Below are positions 1 through 8,367 of a DNA stretch of 23,838 nucleotides, piece by piece. The stretch spans positions 1 to 23,838 of IMG/VR virus record IMGVR_UViG_3300006805_000165; one strand, given 5' to 3'. Every line of letters starts with the position of its first letter. Positions within the stretch are counted from its first letter, which is position 1. The notes beneath the pieces are model-generated. The model was not told the DNA's origin, searched no databases, and was given only the letters and a program-made list of their open reading frames with translations. Made by a program: the position numbers and the translations under genes. The DNA is from a virus.

Positions 1-270
1 CATCATGCGGTAGCCGCCGGAGTCGTCCCCGACCTTGAACCCGATCATGAAGGCGACCACGTACATAGGGTCCCGCATGCTTGGGGTACACGACAACAAC
101 TGAACCACCGTAGCGGGAACCCGCCCGGCCACCTCGTCACTGATGTTCAGGAAGTCGTCCAGATCCAGGGCCTTCACCTCGGGGACACCGAAATCAGTCT
201 TCAGCTGCAGAGCCAGATCCACTCCCATCACCTGCAGGGTGGACGTTATCTGTGAAGGCAGTGCACTCAT
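1..270 (-). CDS. Partial neck or tail-completion protein, unrecognised (N-terminal 90 aa)
   Basis: The frame starts at an ATG at 268-270 and stays open to the left edge, so the C-terminus is missing. The start overlaps the stop of the upstream gene as ATGA, implying coupled translation. The visible part begins MSALPSQITSTLQV and is an acidic, mixed hydrophobic sequence (LDLDDFLNISDEVAGRVP) with no recognised motif. Its place three genes after the major capsid protein is where head-tail connector, neck or tail-terminator genes usually lie, so a virion assembly role is inferred from context only. Confidence 0.75.
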   Translation of the reverse strand, partial: MSALPSQITSTLQVMGVDLALQLKTDFGVPEVKALDLDDFLNISDEVAGRVPATVVQLLSCTPSMRDPMYVVAFMIGFKVGDDSGGYRMM

Positions 271-875
271 GGGGTTACCACCTTGCCACGTGCGAATCGG
301 AGTTTAAGCATCGTGGACAACTCCTCCACGGCCCAGCGCCTGGTTCCGCCTTCCACCTGGATCTCACTCTCCAGGGTGATGGTCAATTCCTGCGACAGGT
401 ACAACTGGTCGCGGGCTATCTTGGTACCGTCCATGACACTGGAGGCGTCAAACGCAAATCGCTCTGCAGCCGCAAAGGTAAGCAGGCTCGGGGTTTCCAC
501 CCTTGGGCCCGGTCTCCCAGTTGCCAGCGCTACCCCGGTGAAGTTGATTACCCGCACCGGGAACGGAGCCTCACGGAACTGGAAAATATGGGAGTAAGCA
601 CCGCCTTCGGTGTCCCCCATCAGATCCCTGTTCTTTGACTCCACAAGAAAAATCTCCTCCCCGCCTACCCTCACAATGGAGAATAGGTCAGGAATGGAGG
701 ACGCAATAGGCGTCATAAAAATGCGCTTGTTCTGCCCGAAAGACCGGTCTGAAATGAACCGGTCGAACGTCATGAAGTTGCCCTTGGCAATGTTGGGGAC
801 CCACGTAGCTGTGGCGTGGTCCCACCCGTCAATTGAGGTCCTGGCGAACTTCTTGACAGCATTAGCCAGCTTCAT
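267..875 (-). CDS. Putative head-tail connector / neck protein, 202 aa
   Basis: The frame is open further upstream, but the ATG at 873-875 is preferred. It is preceded by a strong SD (GGGGGAG, 5 nt spacing) and starts MKLANAVKKFARTSIDG, whereas the longer version would run deep into the previous gene. It overlaps that gene's end by 14 bp and the next gene's start by 4 bp (ATGA). The sequence is a mixed alpha/beta-looking soluble protein with no membrane segment. I do not recognise the family. The place downstream of the capsid gene suggests a neck, head-closure or tail-completion protein. Confidence 0.8.
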   Translation of the reverse strand: MKLANAVKKFARTSIDGWDHATATWVPNIAKGNFMTFDRFISDRSFGQNKRIFMTPIASSIPDLFSIVRVGGEEIFLVESKNRDLMGDTEGGAYSHIFQFREAPFPVRVINFTGVALATGRPGPRVETPSLLTFAAAERFAFDASSVMDGTKIARDQLYLSQELTITLESEIQVEGGTRRWAVEELSTMLKLRFARGKVVTP

Positions 876-1371
876 AGTCTCCCCCGGTGACTGGATCCTT
901 GGCTGGCCGCGAGGTGCCAAAGATCTTCGGGGGCTGCCGTACCGCCACCGTGATAGGAATGATTGCATTGTAGGCAGAGAGCAAGTCCTGCCAGTACAGG
1001 TCAGCCTTGGCCGTCATGTCCTGCTGCACCGCTGCCAGATCCACCTTGTCGTTACGGCGCATCTGGTCCTTCCCGTCGGAAATCATCCAAGGGAAGGCCA
1101 TCGGGGCTTTGCTTAACTGCTCTGCCAGAAAGTATTTACCGAACAGTTTCAGGACGTCCGCAAACGCCTTCTCCTGCGTGGTAGGGGCGTTACTCACGCC
1201 ATTGGTAAACAGGGTGACCCAGCTGGGCAGAGTCTTGGTCAGCCGATATTCCAGCTCCGATACCCAGCCGCTATCCACGATAATCGGGTCCGGGACATCG
1301 GAGTCATCCAGGCCCAGGCACGCTCTCACGGCCTGGGTGGTGGAAATTACGGGCTGACCAAGATCTGCCAT
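862..1371 (-). CDS. Putative head-tail adaptor-type protein, 169 aa
   Basis: It starts at ATG 1369-1371, with SD CAGGAG about 9 nt upstream inside the last codons of the preceding gene, whose TAA lies 3 nt before this ATG. The protein begins MADLGQPVISTTQAVRACLG, and the following segment (WVSELEYRLTKTLPSWVTLF) is probably helical. Helix-rich proteins of 100-170 aa just after the capsid gene are often connector/adaptor proteins, but no diagnostic motif is visible, so the role rests on position. It overlaps the next gene by 14 bp. Confidence 0.8.
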   Translation of the reverse strand: MADLGQPVISTTQAVRACLGLDDSDVPDPIIVDSGWVSELEYRLTKTLPSWVTLFTNGVSNAPTTQEKAFADVLKLFGKYFLAEQLSKAPMAFPWMISDGKDQMRRNDKVDLAAVQQDMTAKADLYWQDLLSAYNAIIPITVAVRQPPKIFGTSRPAKDPVTGGDYEAG

Positions 1372-1374
1372 GGC

Positions 1375-1857
1375 TTAGGGCTCCTGCGGGAACAGAACGC
1401 CGGCTTCGATCTGGGACCAGAGCCAGTTGTCGATGTGAGCCTTCACCACCTTACGGGTTTCATGGGGGCTGAACTTCACGTCAGGGTAGAAGGCATGGGT
1501 CAACGGACGGCTACGGGCACGCAGCCAGACATAGTCAGGCAGGTCGTCCTTCACTTCGTCCCAGGCAGGAATGCGGTCAGCCTTGGCTGCCACTTCAGCG
1601 CCCAGTTCCTCGCCGTCCAGTACCGGGTCGTCAAGGCCTTCTTCGCCTTCAACCGGAGCTGCTTCGGCACCTTCAACCGGGGCTGCTTCGGCACCTTCAA
1701 CCGGGGCTGCTTCGGTACCTTCAACCGGAGCTGCAGGGGCGGCCTCTTCTGCAGGGGCTACGGCGCCTGTGTCAGCGACAGCAGCGGCCTCAGTACCTTC
1801 AACCGGGGTAACAGCCTCAGCCGGAGCTGGTGCCTTAATGTCATCTTTTTTGGCCAT
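1375..1857 (-). CDS. Virion-operon protein with tandem Pro/Ala/Glu repeat linker, 160 aa
   Basis: It starts at ATG 1855-1857 behind a GAGGA SD. Residues 7-85 are a low-complexity acidic linker built from repeats of PVEGAEAA / PVEGTEAA, encoded by tandem 24-bp DNA repeats. Residues 90-160 form a more complex, conserved-looking C-terminal domain (AWDEVKDDLPDYVWLRARSR, then a HETRKVV segment). The long flexible tether with a small C-terminal domain would suit a capsid-associated protein reaching from one site to another. Directly downstream of the major capsid gene, it may be a minor head protein. The function is not recognised. Confidence 0.8.
   Translation of the reverse strand: MAKKDDIKAPAPAEAVTPVEGTEAAAVADTGAVAPAEEAAPAAPVEGTEAAPVEGAEAAPVEGAEAAPVEGEEGLDDPVLDGEELGAEVAAKADRIPAWDEVKDDLPDYVWLRARSRPLTHAFYPDVKFSPHETRKVVKAHIDNWLWSQIEAGVLFPQEP
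1646..1735 (-). repeat. Tandem 24-bp repeats coding PVEG(A/T)EAA units
   Basis: On the plus strand the unit begins CCTTCAACCGG and recurs with a 24-bp period at 1646, 1670, 1694 and 1718 (last copy partial), with single-base differences. A further diverged half-unit starts near 1796. All lie within the linker of the 160-aa gene, and the length is a multiple of three, so copy-number changes keep the frame. Confidence 0.9.
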
Positions 1858-1886
1858 GGGGAGGATCCTCAGATTTTGGATAAACG

Positions 1887-1908
1887 AAGGGCTGCCGAAG
1901 CAGCCCTT
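1887..1908 (-). terminator. UUCG-loop hairpin downstream of the major capsid gene
   Basis: Read on the minus strand this is a perfect 9-bp stem AAGGGCTGC/GCAGCCCTT closed by a TTCG tetraloop, followed by CGTTTATCC. It lies in the gap between the capsid stop codon and the next start. The U-tract is poor, so it may be a partial terminator or an mRNA 3'-end stabiliser that makes capsid mRNA more abundant than the downstream genes. Confidence 0.65.
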
Positions 1909-1940
1909 AGTTTGTACCTACGCTGAAGCCAGCGCAACCG

Positions 1941-3140
1941 TTAGACGGTCAGCGTCAGCTTCTCGCTGGCCACGCTGTACAGCTTGGCGTAGCGCTCGGC
2001 GAAGTCTAAGCGCATGGCCATCGTCTTGCGCAGCACGAATTCCTGGATCGCTTCGTACGACGCATTGATGTTCACGAACTTCTGCACTGCGAAGCGGGTA
2101 TCGAAAGCCACCAGGGTGTTAGCCCCGATCACATCCGTATCCACCAGCAGCAGGTTCAGCGACTTGACGGCCAGGTTGTCAACAGTCGAGGTGACCCCGA
2201 AGTTGTCTTCCTTGTCGAGGGCCTTCTGGCGCTCTGGCTTGCCGGCACGGTTTTCCAGGGCCAGGGCGGTGTCGATGTCGCAGATGCCCCAGTTCAGGGT
2301 ACGGCGACGGTAGTTGGCACGCAGCCACTTGATGTAGGCCTTGTGCGTCAGGTTGCCAGCAGTGGTGATGGTGGCATCGAAGGACTGTGCGGTAACGCCG
2401 GAGATGGCAGTTTCGCCAAGGTCAGCATTGCCGTTCACGATGGCACTCAAGCTGTCTTCAGCCATGGAGATGCGCTGGAAACGGGCCTGATTCATCACAG
2501 CCAGGGCCACCAGATCGATGGACGCGGACTGCAGGGCTTCCTTGGTCACTTCCAGGCCAATGGCGTAGGTCGGGATGCGGAAGGACTTGTCAGACACGGA
2601 GATCTTCAGCATCACGGCAGGTTCAGCACCCTGCGCAATCGGGCGAGCCTTGTTGGCATCGGCCTGAGTGCCTTCGTGGTTGATGATCGGCTGGTCCACC
2701 TTGGAACCCGGGACGTTGTGCGTCACGGCAACCAGGCGGTCCATGGCGTTCAGGAAGTCACCGCTGTCTTCGCTCAACGTATCGTTGATCGAGGCCATCA
2801 GGATTTCCGGGAACAGCAGACGGGCACCGACACCAGAGGCAGAGCCGTCCGGACGAACGATGCCACCGCTCAGCATGGTGTTGTCGTTCATCACGTCAGC
2901 CATGCTTGGCGGCTTGATGCCGTAGCTCTTGTTGCTGCCGAAGGTCAGACCAACCTGGGCGGCCATCTGAGACATGGCAGTAACGCCGTCCTTGTTTTCG
3001 CCGAACTTGCGGTTGATGTACTGCGTCAGATTCATGCCGGCTTCTTCAGCGGCACGGTAATCCGAAAGCTGCACTACCACTTCGTGCTGGCCGTCGTGGT
3101 TATTGACTTTGAACTGGGCGCTATCCGGGGATTTGCTCAT
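1941..3140 (-). CDS. Major capsid protein, 399 aa
   Basis: It starts at ATG 3138-3140 with SD GGAGA about 8 nt upstream and ends in TAA. Length, position right after the decoration protein and protease/scaffold, and overall pattern fit an HK97-fold major capsid protein. An acidic N-terminal arm (residues 1-60) precedes a segment around GVGARLLFPEILMASI that resembles the end of the N-arm and start of the E-loop/P-domain region. The C-terminal half holds beta-rich stretches such as LNLLLVDTDVIGANTLVAFD and a final strand-rich AKLYSVASEKLTLTV. The N-terminal ~60-90 residues may be removed by the upstream protease, but no cleavage site can be shown. A hairpin follows the gene. Confidence 0.88.
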   Translation of the reverse strand: MSKSPDSAQFKVNNHDGQHEVVVQLSDYRAAEEAGMNLTQYINRKFGENKDGVTAMSQMAAQVGLTFGSNKSYGIKPPSMADVMNDNTMLSGGIVRPDGSASGVGARLLFPEILMASINDTLSEDSGDFLNAMDRLVAVTHNVPGSKVDQPIINHEGTQADANKARPIAQGAEPAVMLKISVSDKSFRIPTYAIGLEVTKEALQSASIDLVALAVMNQARFQRISMAEDSLSAIVNGNADLGETAISGVTAQSFDATITTAGNLTHKAYIKWLRANYRRRTLNWGICDIDTALALENRAGKPERQKALDKEDNFGVTSTVDNLAVKSLNLLLVDTDVIGANTLVAFDTRFAVQKFVNINASYEAIQEFVLRKTMAMRLDFAERYAKLYSVASEKLTLTV

Positions 3141-3154
3141 TTTTCCAGATCTCC

Positions 3155-3607
3155 TTAAACACGCTCAATGAGCACGGTGGAGCCGGTGTTACCAGTTCCA
3201 GTGATGATGCGCAGGACACGCCACTTGTGCGTAGCCGGGGTACCCGTCTTCACACGCAGCACGCCGGCTGTGTTCAGTGCAGTGGGGATGTCAGCCACCA
3301 CGAGGGCGCCAACTGCAATGTTACCTGCCTGGCTGGCGCCTACGACGGCTTCCACCCGCTTGTTGCGCTGGACCGAACCGAACTTGAAACCTTCGTTGAC
3401 GGTGAAAGGTTCGAGGCTGACAACCACCCCTTCAATTTCATCGCCATCGGCCACTGCAACGTAGTTCTGCGCGGTGCCCAGTTTCACGCCCTTGCCAATG
3501 TCATTCTCAGTGAACGGGGCAGCAGCGCTGACACCCAGAGCAGTAGAGATAACATCGGCATGGGGGTCACTGGCCAGCCGCGTAAACACAAATGTAGTAC
3601 CGCTCAT
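3155..3607 (-). CDS. Head decoration protein (gpD / DUF2190-like), 150 aa
   Basis: It starts at ATG 3605-3607 behind AAAGGGG (about 9 nt). The Gly/Val-rich beta protein contains runs such as DGDEIEGVVVSLEP and GALVVADIPTALN, a style typical of phage head decoration proteins that trim capsid surfaces and resist packaging pressure. It sits between the protease/scaffold and the major capsid gene, the classic order (protease-scaffold-decoration-capsid) of lambda-like heads. The family call is from sequence style and position. The gpD-like and DUF2190-like alternatives cannot be separated by eye. Confidence 0.75.
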   Translation of the reverse strand: MSGTTFVFTRLASDPHADVISTALGVSAAAPFTENDIGKGVKLGTAQNYVAVADGDEIEGVVVSLEPFTVNEGFKFGSVQRNKRVEAVVGASQAGNIAVGALVVADIPTALNTAGVLRVKTGTPATHKWRVLRIITGTGNTGSTVLIERV

Positions 3608-3625
3608 TATGTTTACCCCTTTCCC

Positions 3626-4258
3626 TTATTTAACGACATTGAGTTTGGTAGCGACTTGCACCGCTGCCTGCATGCCAGACTGCATTCCAGCTTCCGCCGG
3701 CTTGCTGCCATCTCCACGTGTGCCTTGCGGCCCAACAGGATACCGTTTGCCCATGTCAGCCACGAGGCTGGTATGGGTCTTGACCAGATCACCTGCAGAC
3801 ATCGCGGCGATGGTTTCGGTTGTCGCCGACATACCCAGCGCAACCTGCAAATTTCCTACCAGAGGAGCAACCACCCCGCGAAGGGAGGCGACGTCAGCCA
3901 GTGCGGCATCCAGCTTTTCCTGGAGCTTTTCCTGGGCAGCTGCGGATGCAGCCACGTCAGCCTTCAGGGCGACCTTCTCCGTCATCAAGGTTTCCAGTCG
4001 ATCCATCAGCTGGGCACCGGCACCGGTGTCCTTGGCGGTAGGGGCCGGGTCTGTATCACCTGCCGGAGGAGTATCGTCATCGCCTTCCGGAGGAGTAACG
4101 TCATCGCCTTCCGGAGGAGTAACGTCATCGCCTTCCGGCTTGGTTTCTTCCTCGTCAGACACTTCAGTGCTGAGCAAAGGATCTTTCAGCGCGGCTTCAA
4201 GAGCCACGGTGCCGCTACCAACAGCGGCCAAACCAGCAGAGTTCAATTGACGTTTCAT
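3626..4258 (-). CDS. Nested in-frame scaffolding protein, about 210 aa
   Basis: Inside the protease gene, in the same frame, the ATG at 4256-4258 (MKRQLNSAG) is preceded by a textbook SD, GGAGG, 5 nt upstream. Translation from it gives the C-terminal 210 residues: linker, coiled-coil-like and basic tail, with no protease domain. This is the gpC/Nu3 arrangement known from lambda, where an internal start supplies excess scaffold over protease. The nested product is inferred from the SD and domain boundary; expression is not shown. Confidence 0.7.
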   Translation of the reverse strand: MKRQLNSAGLAAVGSGTVALEAALKDPLLSTEVSDEEETKPEGDDVTPPEGDDVTPPEGDDDTPPAGDTDPAPTAKDTGAGAQLMDRLETLMTEKVALKADVAASAAAQEKLQEKLDAALADVASLRGVVAPLVGNLQVALGMSATTETIAAMSAGDLVKTHTSLVADMGKRYPVGPQGTRGDGSKPAEAGMQSGMQAAVQVATKLNVVK

Positions 4259-5143
4259 GTTGCCTCCGGATGCAGAATGCGTGGAAGTATGCCGTGCGTT
4301 GAGGTTAATGACAACGTCATCGAAAGACTTGATCTCATCGACCAGCCCCATGGCGACTGCATCCACCGCGAAAAAGACCTGCCCCTGGCACATGTCAGTC
4401 AGCTTGGCCCCTGAGATCCCGCGCATGCTCGACATGTGATCTTTGAAAAAATCATGGTACCGATCAGACCGGGCCTGCAGCTTGGCTTGGACTTCCGGAG
4501 TGATTTCCTCCAGCCCGTTGCCCAGTGCCTTTTCCGTGCCAGAGCGGATGACAACCGGCTTGATCCCTTCGTTTTTCAGGTACTCGCTGCGGTCCATGTA
4601 GACCGAGATCACCCCGATGGACCCTACCGAGGCCATCTTGCTGGCGTAACATTTGTTGCCCAGTGCGTAGATCCACTGCCCTGCAGAGAGAGCTTCGACC
4701 CCGGTGAAGCTGTCGATTGGCATGATCTTTTTGAAGTCGATGGCGAAGTCCGAGAACTCCCCAATGCCGGCAGCCGAGCCGCCCGAGGTACGGACATCGA
4801 ACAGCACCGACTTGGCCAGGCCGCTATTGGCCACCTCGACCATGGCGTTGCGGATCTCGTCGTAACCGGTGATGCCGAACCAGCGGCCGATCTCGCCGTA
4901 CCCCTGCGGGACCAGCATGCCCGCCACCTGGATAACGGCAACGTCGCCGACGAGGGTGACCATGTCCCCAAACCCGTTGAACGGGTCGTCACGGTTATCG
5001 TCGTCATCCCCGGCTCGCAACTGGGCACCTGTGTTGGGGCGAGCGCCCAGACCGTGCTGCATCTGGAACTCTTCGATTTTCCGCAGCGCCATCTGATACA
5101 CGTTGAAGCTGGCTTCCCCGCCCAGCCAGAAAAGGTGGTTCAT
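3626..5143 (-). CDS. Head maturation protease (S49 peptidase) fused to scaffold, 505 aa
   Basis: Residues about 60-275 are an S49 (SppA/lambda gpC-like) peptidase: strand VGDVAVIQVAGMLVPQG, then FDVRTSGGSAAG, the likely nucleophile Ser153 in ALSAGQWIYA, the family's VGSIGVI strand at 173-179, and the likely general-base Lys205 in SGTEKALG. Residues 296-505 are scaffold-like: an acidic repeat linker (PEGDDVTP units, about 335-365), a coiled-coil-like region (MDRLETLMTEKVALKADVAA, AQEKLQEKLDAALADVASL) and a basic C-terminus. An internal start yields scaffold alone. The gene overlaps the portal stop as ATGA. It probably removes scaffold and trims capsid or portal during head maturation. Confidence 0.9.
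   Translation of the reverse strand: MNHLFWLGGEASFNVYQMALRKIEEFQMQHGLGARPNTGAQLRAGDDDDNRDDPFNGFGDMVTLVGDVAVIQVAGMLVPQGYGEIGRWFGITGYDEIRNAMVEVANSGLAKSVLFDVRTSGGSAAGIGEFSDFAIDFKKIMPIDSFTGVEALSAGQWIYALGNKCYASKMASVGSIGVISVYMDRSEYLKNEGIKPVVIRSGTEKALGNGLEEITPEVQAKLQARSDRYHDFFKDHMSSMRGISGAKLTDMCQGQVFFAVDAVAMGLVDEIKSFDDVVINLNARHTSTHSASGGNMKRQLNSAGLAAVGSGTVALEAALKDPLLSTEVSDEEETKPEGDDVTPPEGDDVTPPEGDDDTPPAGDTDPAPTAKDTGAGAQLMDRLETLMTEKVALKADVAASAAAQEKLQEKLDAALADVASLRGVVAPLVGNLQVALGMSATTETIAAMSAGDLVKTHTSLVADMGKRYPVGPQGTRGDGSKPAEAGMQSGMQAAVQVATKLNVVK
4057..4139 (-). repeat. Tandem 24-bp repeats coding PEGDDVTP linker
   Basis: Units of 24 bp (plus strand CGCCTTCCGGAGGAGTAACG then TCAT) occur at 4081-4104 and 4105-4128, with a partial copy at 4129-4139 and a diverged one at 4057-4080. 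They encode the acidic PEGDDVTP hinge between protease and coiled-coil parts of the protease/scaffold gene. Confidence 0.85.
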
Positions 5144-6585
5144 TGCGACTTGCCTCCTGCCTTCTTGTCTTTAGGTGCCAACGTCCGCTCTTGCGGGCCG
5201 TTGTTCGGGGAAACTTTACCTGCCATATCCTTGCCGGCGGATGCGTCATGGAAGCCGGTGCCGGACAACACGGGAGCCCCTGGGCCTCGCGGCGGCAGAC
5301 GCAGATCCCGGCAGGCCTGATCGTCGGAGATCAGACCCAGCGACAGCAGTTCCAGGATTCGCTGTTGCTTGATCAGCTTGTGGGCTTCCAGCTCGTCATC
5401 CGGACGCAGGTTGATCGGGTTGAACTCGAACTCCACGTAGGCGTCATGCCCCTGCAGACGACACGACAAGGTCAACGCCCGGCTCATGAAGGCTTCCACC
5501 GGCATGTGCAGAGACTCGGCCACCTTGAGGTATATCAGGGACTCGGTGTTCGACAGGGATTGACTGCCCTGCATGCGCAGGCCAATGGCTGACGGGTTGG
5601 ACTTCAAGCTGGTGGCCAGTACGCCTTCAATGGCCTGCAGCAGCCCGGTGTAGTCGCCCTTGTCTCCGCCTTCCGCCACGGCATCAAACTCTGCCGAGTC
5701 GTAAGTGACAATGGCGTCTTCCGGTTCCAGGTTGGCGAGACTGGTCTCTACGCTTTCCCGGACTTCCTGCATGTAGTCGTTCAGCTTGACTGGGTCGCTC
5801 TGAGTCTCGTCATCGGCCGTGGCCTTGATCGAGTCCCACTTGAGCTTGACCACCAGACGGCCATGGCCAGCACGGCGGACCACGCGGCGCATGTCTTCCA
5901 CGAACTCATTGAAGTAGAACGAGGCGTTCAGCGCAGCCTGCAGAAGCGGGGTGGGGTAGTCCTGCCCTACCTCGGGGTGGAGGTCATGGACCCACACCGT
6001 GGGGAAGTCGAGATCCACTGGCTGCCCGCCGCTGGACGGGTTCTGGCGAGGGTACCGGGTGCCATCGCCACGGCTGCGCCATTCCACCTCTTCGCCGGGG
6101 TAGAGCTGCACCCGGTTGGGGAGGAAGGACTTGTCCAGTACCAGCTCACCGAACACCCGGCCACATATCGCCGCTTCCTTCAGCGCCGAAACGATGATCT
6201 CTTCCGTGGTCTGCTTGTCGGAGTAACCGGTGGTGTAGTCGAAGAGGGTGCCCCACGAGGCCAGTACTCGCCAGGCGGCTGCGGTGGCCTCGGGGTCCTG
6301 TTCACCGGTAGCGGTATTGAATGCGGCCAGGTTGTACCCTGACATCGCTACCTGGACCATGTTGAACAAGGCGGTCGAGACCAGCCCGTCTTCACGGGCC
6401 ATGATACGCAGGGCCTTGATGATCTCGCCATTGGCTCGCAGCGTCTCAACCGGGGTCTGGTAGAACGACGGACGTGGCTTGGTAATGGCGGAGCCAGTAG
6501 AAACAGAAGACGCAACGGTCTTTCCGCGAGCTCCCTGTTTCAGCTTTTTAGGCAGCTGGACCGTAGCTGTCTTCCCCGTCGGCAT
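5140..6585 (-). CDS. Portal protein, 481 aa
   Basis: It starts at ATG 6583-6585 with SD GAGGGGGA and ends overlapping the protease start (ATGA). It lies directly between terminase and protease, the invariant place of the portal gene. Recognisable portal features are the N-terminal wing region (AREDGLVSTALFNMVQVAMSGYNLAAF), the central region LHPEVGQDYPTPLLQAALNASFYFNEFVEDMRRVVRRAGHGR, and the stem/crown-like GVLATSLKSNPSAIGLR and SLSNTESLIYLKVAESLH. The C-terminus is Pro/Gly-rich and basic, probably disordered. As a dodecameric ring it would form the DNA-entry vertex and dock terminase. The portal call is strong; the exact subfamily is not assigned. Confidence 0.87.
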   Translation of the reverse strand: MPTGKTATVQLPKKLKQGARGKTVASSVSTGSAITKPRPSFYQTPVETLRANGEIIKALRIMAREDGLVSTALFNMVQVAMSGYNLAAFNTATGEQDPEATAAAWRVLASWGTLFDYTTGYSDKQTTEEIIVSALKEAAICGRVFGELVLDKSFLPNRVQLYPGEEVEWRSRGDGTRYPRQNPSSGGQPVDLDFPTVWVHDLHPEVGQDYPTPLLQAALNASFYFNEFVEDMRRVVRRAGHGRLVVKLKWDSIKATADDETQSDPVKLNDYMQEVRESVETSLANLEPEDAIVTYDSAEFDAVAEGGDKGDYTGLLQAIEGVLATSLKSNPSAIGLRMQGSQSLSNTESLIYLKVAESLHMPVEAFMSRALTLSCRLQGHDAYVEFEFNPINLRPDDELEAHKLIKQQRILELLSLGLISDDQACRDLRLPPRGPGAPVLSGTGFHDASAGKDMAGKVSPNNGPQERTLAPKDKKAGGKSQ

Positions 6586-6618
6586 ACCATCCCCCTCGTC
6601 AATGGGCCTGAGTGTACG

Positions 6619-8367
6619 CTATCGCCGGTACCCAGACAAAGTCCTGCCCGGTGCTGATTTTTCCACCCGGGATCCAATCGCCACACGGTGACAGCTCGGA
6701 AGGATGACCGATAGCCCGCTCGTCTTGTTTTCGCCTGCCATCAGGGAGGCCAGGTAGCAGTAGAACAGGGAATGGGCGAAGTGGTCTTCCCCGGTGTTCA
6801 CCCAGCTGGCAAAGGACTCTCCGGCATTGTTCACCCGGATGATGCGCTTCATGGCCCGGAGGTGCTCCTCCGCCAGTTTCTGGTGCTCGTCGTTCGGGGT
6901 CTCGATGAGCCCGGAGTTGAACGCCTTACACACCTCGTCAATCAGGGCGGTACGGTTGGCGCTGACAATCTGCTCCTCCTCGTTGTCAGCGTCAAAGATA
7001 CTCAGGCTCCCGGAGATCTGCCGCACATACTGGGCGGCCCACACGTGGCCGGTCGGCGACTGGGCGATCCACTGCTTCGGTACCGTGATGTCTGGCCCGA
7101 TGTCGATACAGGCTTTCTTCACGCCGAAAATTTTCTTCAGTTCCTTGACCCGGGTCAGCAGGAAATTCTGGTCGTTCTGGCGGATTTTCTCGCGGTAGAT
7201 GACCTTCAACTTCCCGCCAACGGACTTGGCCACGGTGACATGGCTGATGTTACCAACGTCCACGCCCATCACGCAGCCCGAGGCCGCCCCTTCCAACGGA
7301 GCCAACGGAGCCAGGATGGCCGACTGTTGGATACGCTCCAGCAGGAAGGAGTTCTCAGCGTCCTCGAACGGCAGGCCGACCTTGAAGTTGACCCAGTCCG
7401 CATGCCGGTCATAGTCCTTCATGTAGCTGAGGGTCTTCCATGGCGGATTGTAAGCCACCACGTCATAGGGCTTTACCTGATACCCCTTGTCCGGGCGTTC
7501 CTGGTACTTGTGTACCCACTGCCGCTTGCTTGGATCCCCGAGGTTGGCAATGGACAGGACCTTGCCGCAGTGAGGGCACCGCAGGTAGGCGTCCCGCCAG
7601 CGCACGTTAGGGTTTTTCAGGTCGTCCTTGCGCATGGTGTGCAACGTAGCGTCCCAGCCAGGCACCACCATGTGCTCAAAGAAACTCGGCGCCACCCAGG
7701 TCGAACAGTGGTCGCACTTGACGAAGTACTCGGCCTGTGAGGACTCATCATGCAGGGCCGAGATCCCATACCCCTGCACAGTCGGGGTGGAGAAGGCTCG
7801 CCGGTACCCGCCATTCTTGTTGTGGCCGAGGCGGGACATGTACGTGGACATCACCATGGCGTTGGAGAAGTCCACTTCATCGTTGATCAACACCTGGGCA
7901 GGGATCGAGATCGCTGCCGACTGGCCGAAGGTACCGCCGAAGTACAGGAACGACCCGCCCAGCTGCTTCATGGTCGAGCTATCCACGTCCTTGTTCCGGG
8001 CCTCACTCAGCGCCACGGAATTCTTGATCACCGGATCCACACGCCCCTTGGCAAAGGTCCGGGCAAAGGCCGCGGTGGGGAGGGTGTAAATGACGGTGCA
8101 GTTGCGGATGATGGAGGCCATGGCCAGCATCACTCGCACCTGCAGCTCGGAAGCACCCACCTGGGAAGGTTTGATCACCGAGACGTTCGGGGCGGTCTCG
8201 TTGGCAATATCGATCTGGTACTCGTGATCCTTGTAGGAGAACTGCTCTCGCTCGTCCTTGGGGTCCGCCGTGTTCTGCACGATCCAGTCGGCAATGCCAG
8301 AAAGGTCGCCGTCCTGAGAGGAGGCGACCCGTATGCGTTGGAGGGCATTGGCATGCGACTGGTGCAT
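6619..8367 (-). CDS. Terminase large subunit, GpA-type, 582 aa
   Basis: This is the ATPase/nuclease motor for DNA packaging. Numbering from ATG 8365-8367: a Walker-A-like segment KPSQVGASE at 66-74, Walker B VLINDEVD at 159-166, coupling motif FSTPTV near 192, two CxxC pairs (C218/C221 and C264/C267) suggesting a zinc finger, and nuclease acidic residues D370 (VMGVDVG), D422 (CIDIG) and D528 (TGEDHFAHSLFY). The zinc finger and the diverged P-loop are typical of lambda gpA-like terminases. A GTG at 8380-8382 adds five residues, but ATG 8367 is preferred because it overlaps the upstream stop as TGATG. Confidence 0.92.
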   Translation of the reverse strand: MHQSHANALQRIRVASSQDGDLSGIADWIVQNTADPKDEREQFSYKDHEYQIDIANETAPNVSVIKPSQVGASELQVRVMLAMASIIRNCTVIYTLPTAAFARTFAKGRVDPVIKNSVALSEARNKDVDSSTMKQLGGSFLYFGGTFGQSAAISIPAQVLINDEVDFSNAMVMSTYMSRLGHNKNGGYRRAFSTPTVQGYGISALHDESSQAEYFVKCDHCSTWVAPSFFEHMVVPGWDATLHTMRKDDLKNPNVRWRDAYLRCPHCGKVLSIANLGDPSKRQWVHKYQERPDKGYQVKPYDVVAYNPPWKTLSYMKDYDRHADWVNFKVGLPFEDAENSFLLERIQQSAILAPLAPLEGAASGCVMGVDVGNISHVTVAKSVGGKLKVIYREKIRQNDQNFLLTRVKELKKIFGVKKACIDIGPDITVPKQWIAQSPTGHVWAAQYVRQISGSLSIFDADNEEEQIVSANRTALIDEVCKAFNSGLIETPNDEHQKLAEEHLRAMKRIIRVNNAGESFASWVNTGEDHFAHSLFYCYLASLMAGENKTSGLSVILPSCHRVAIGSRVEKSAPGRTLSGYRR

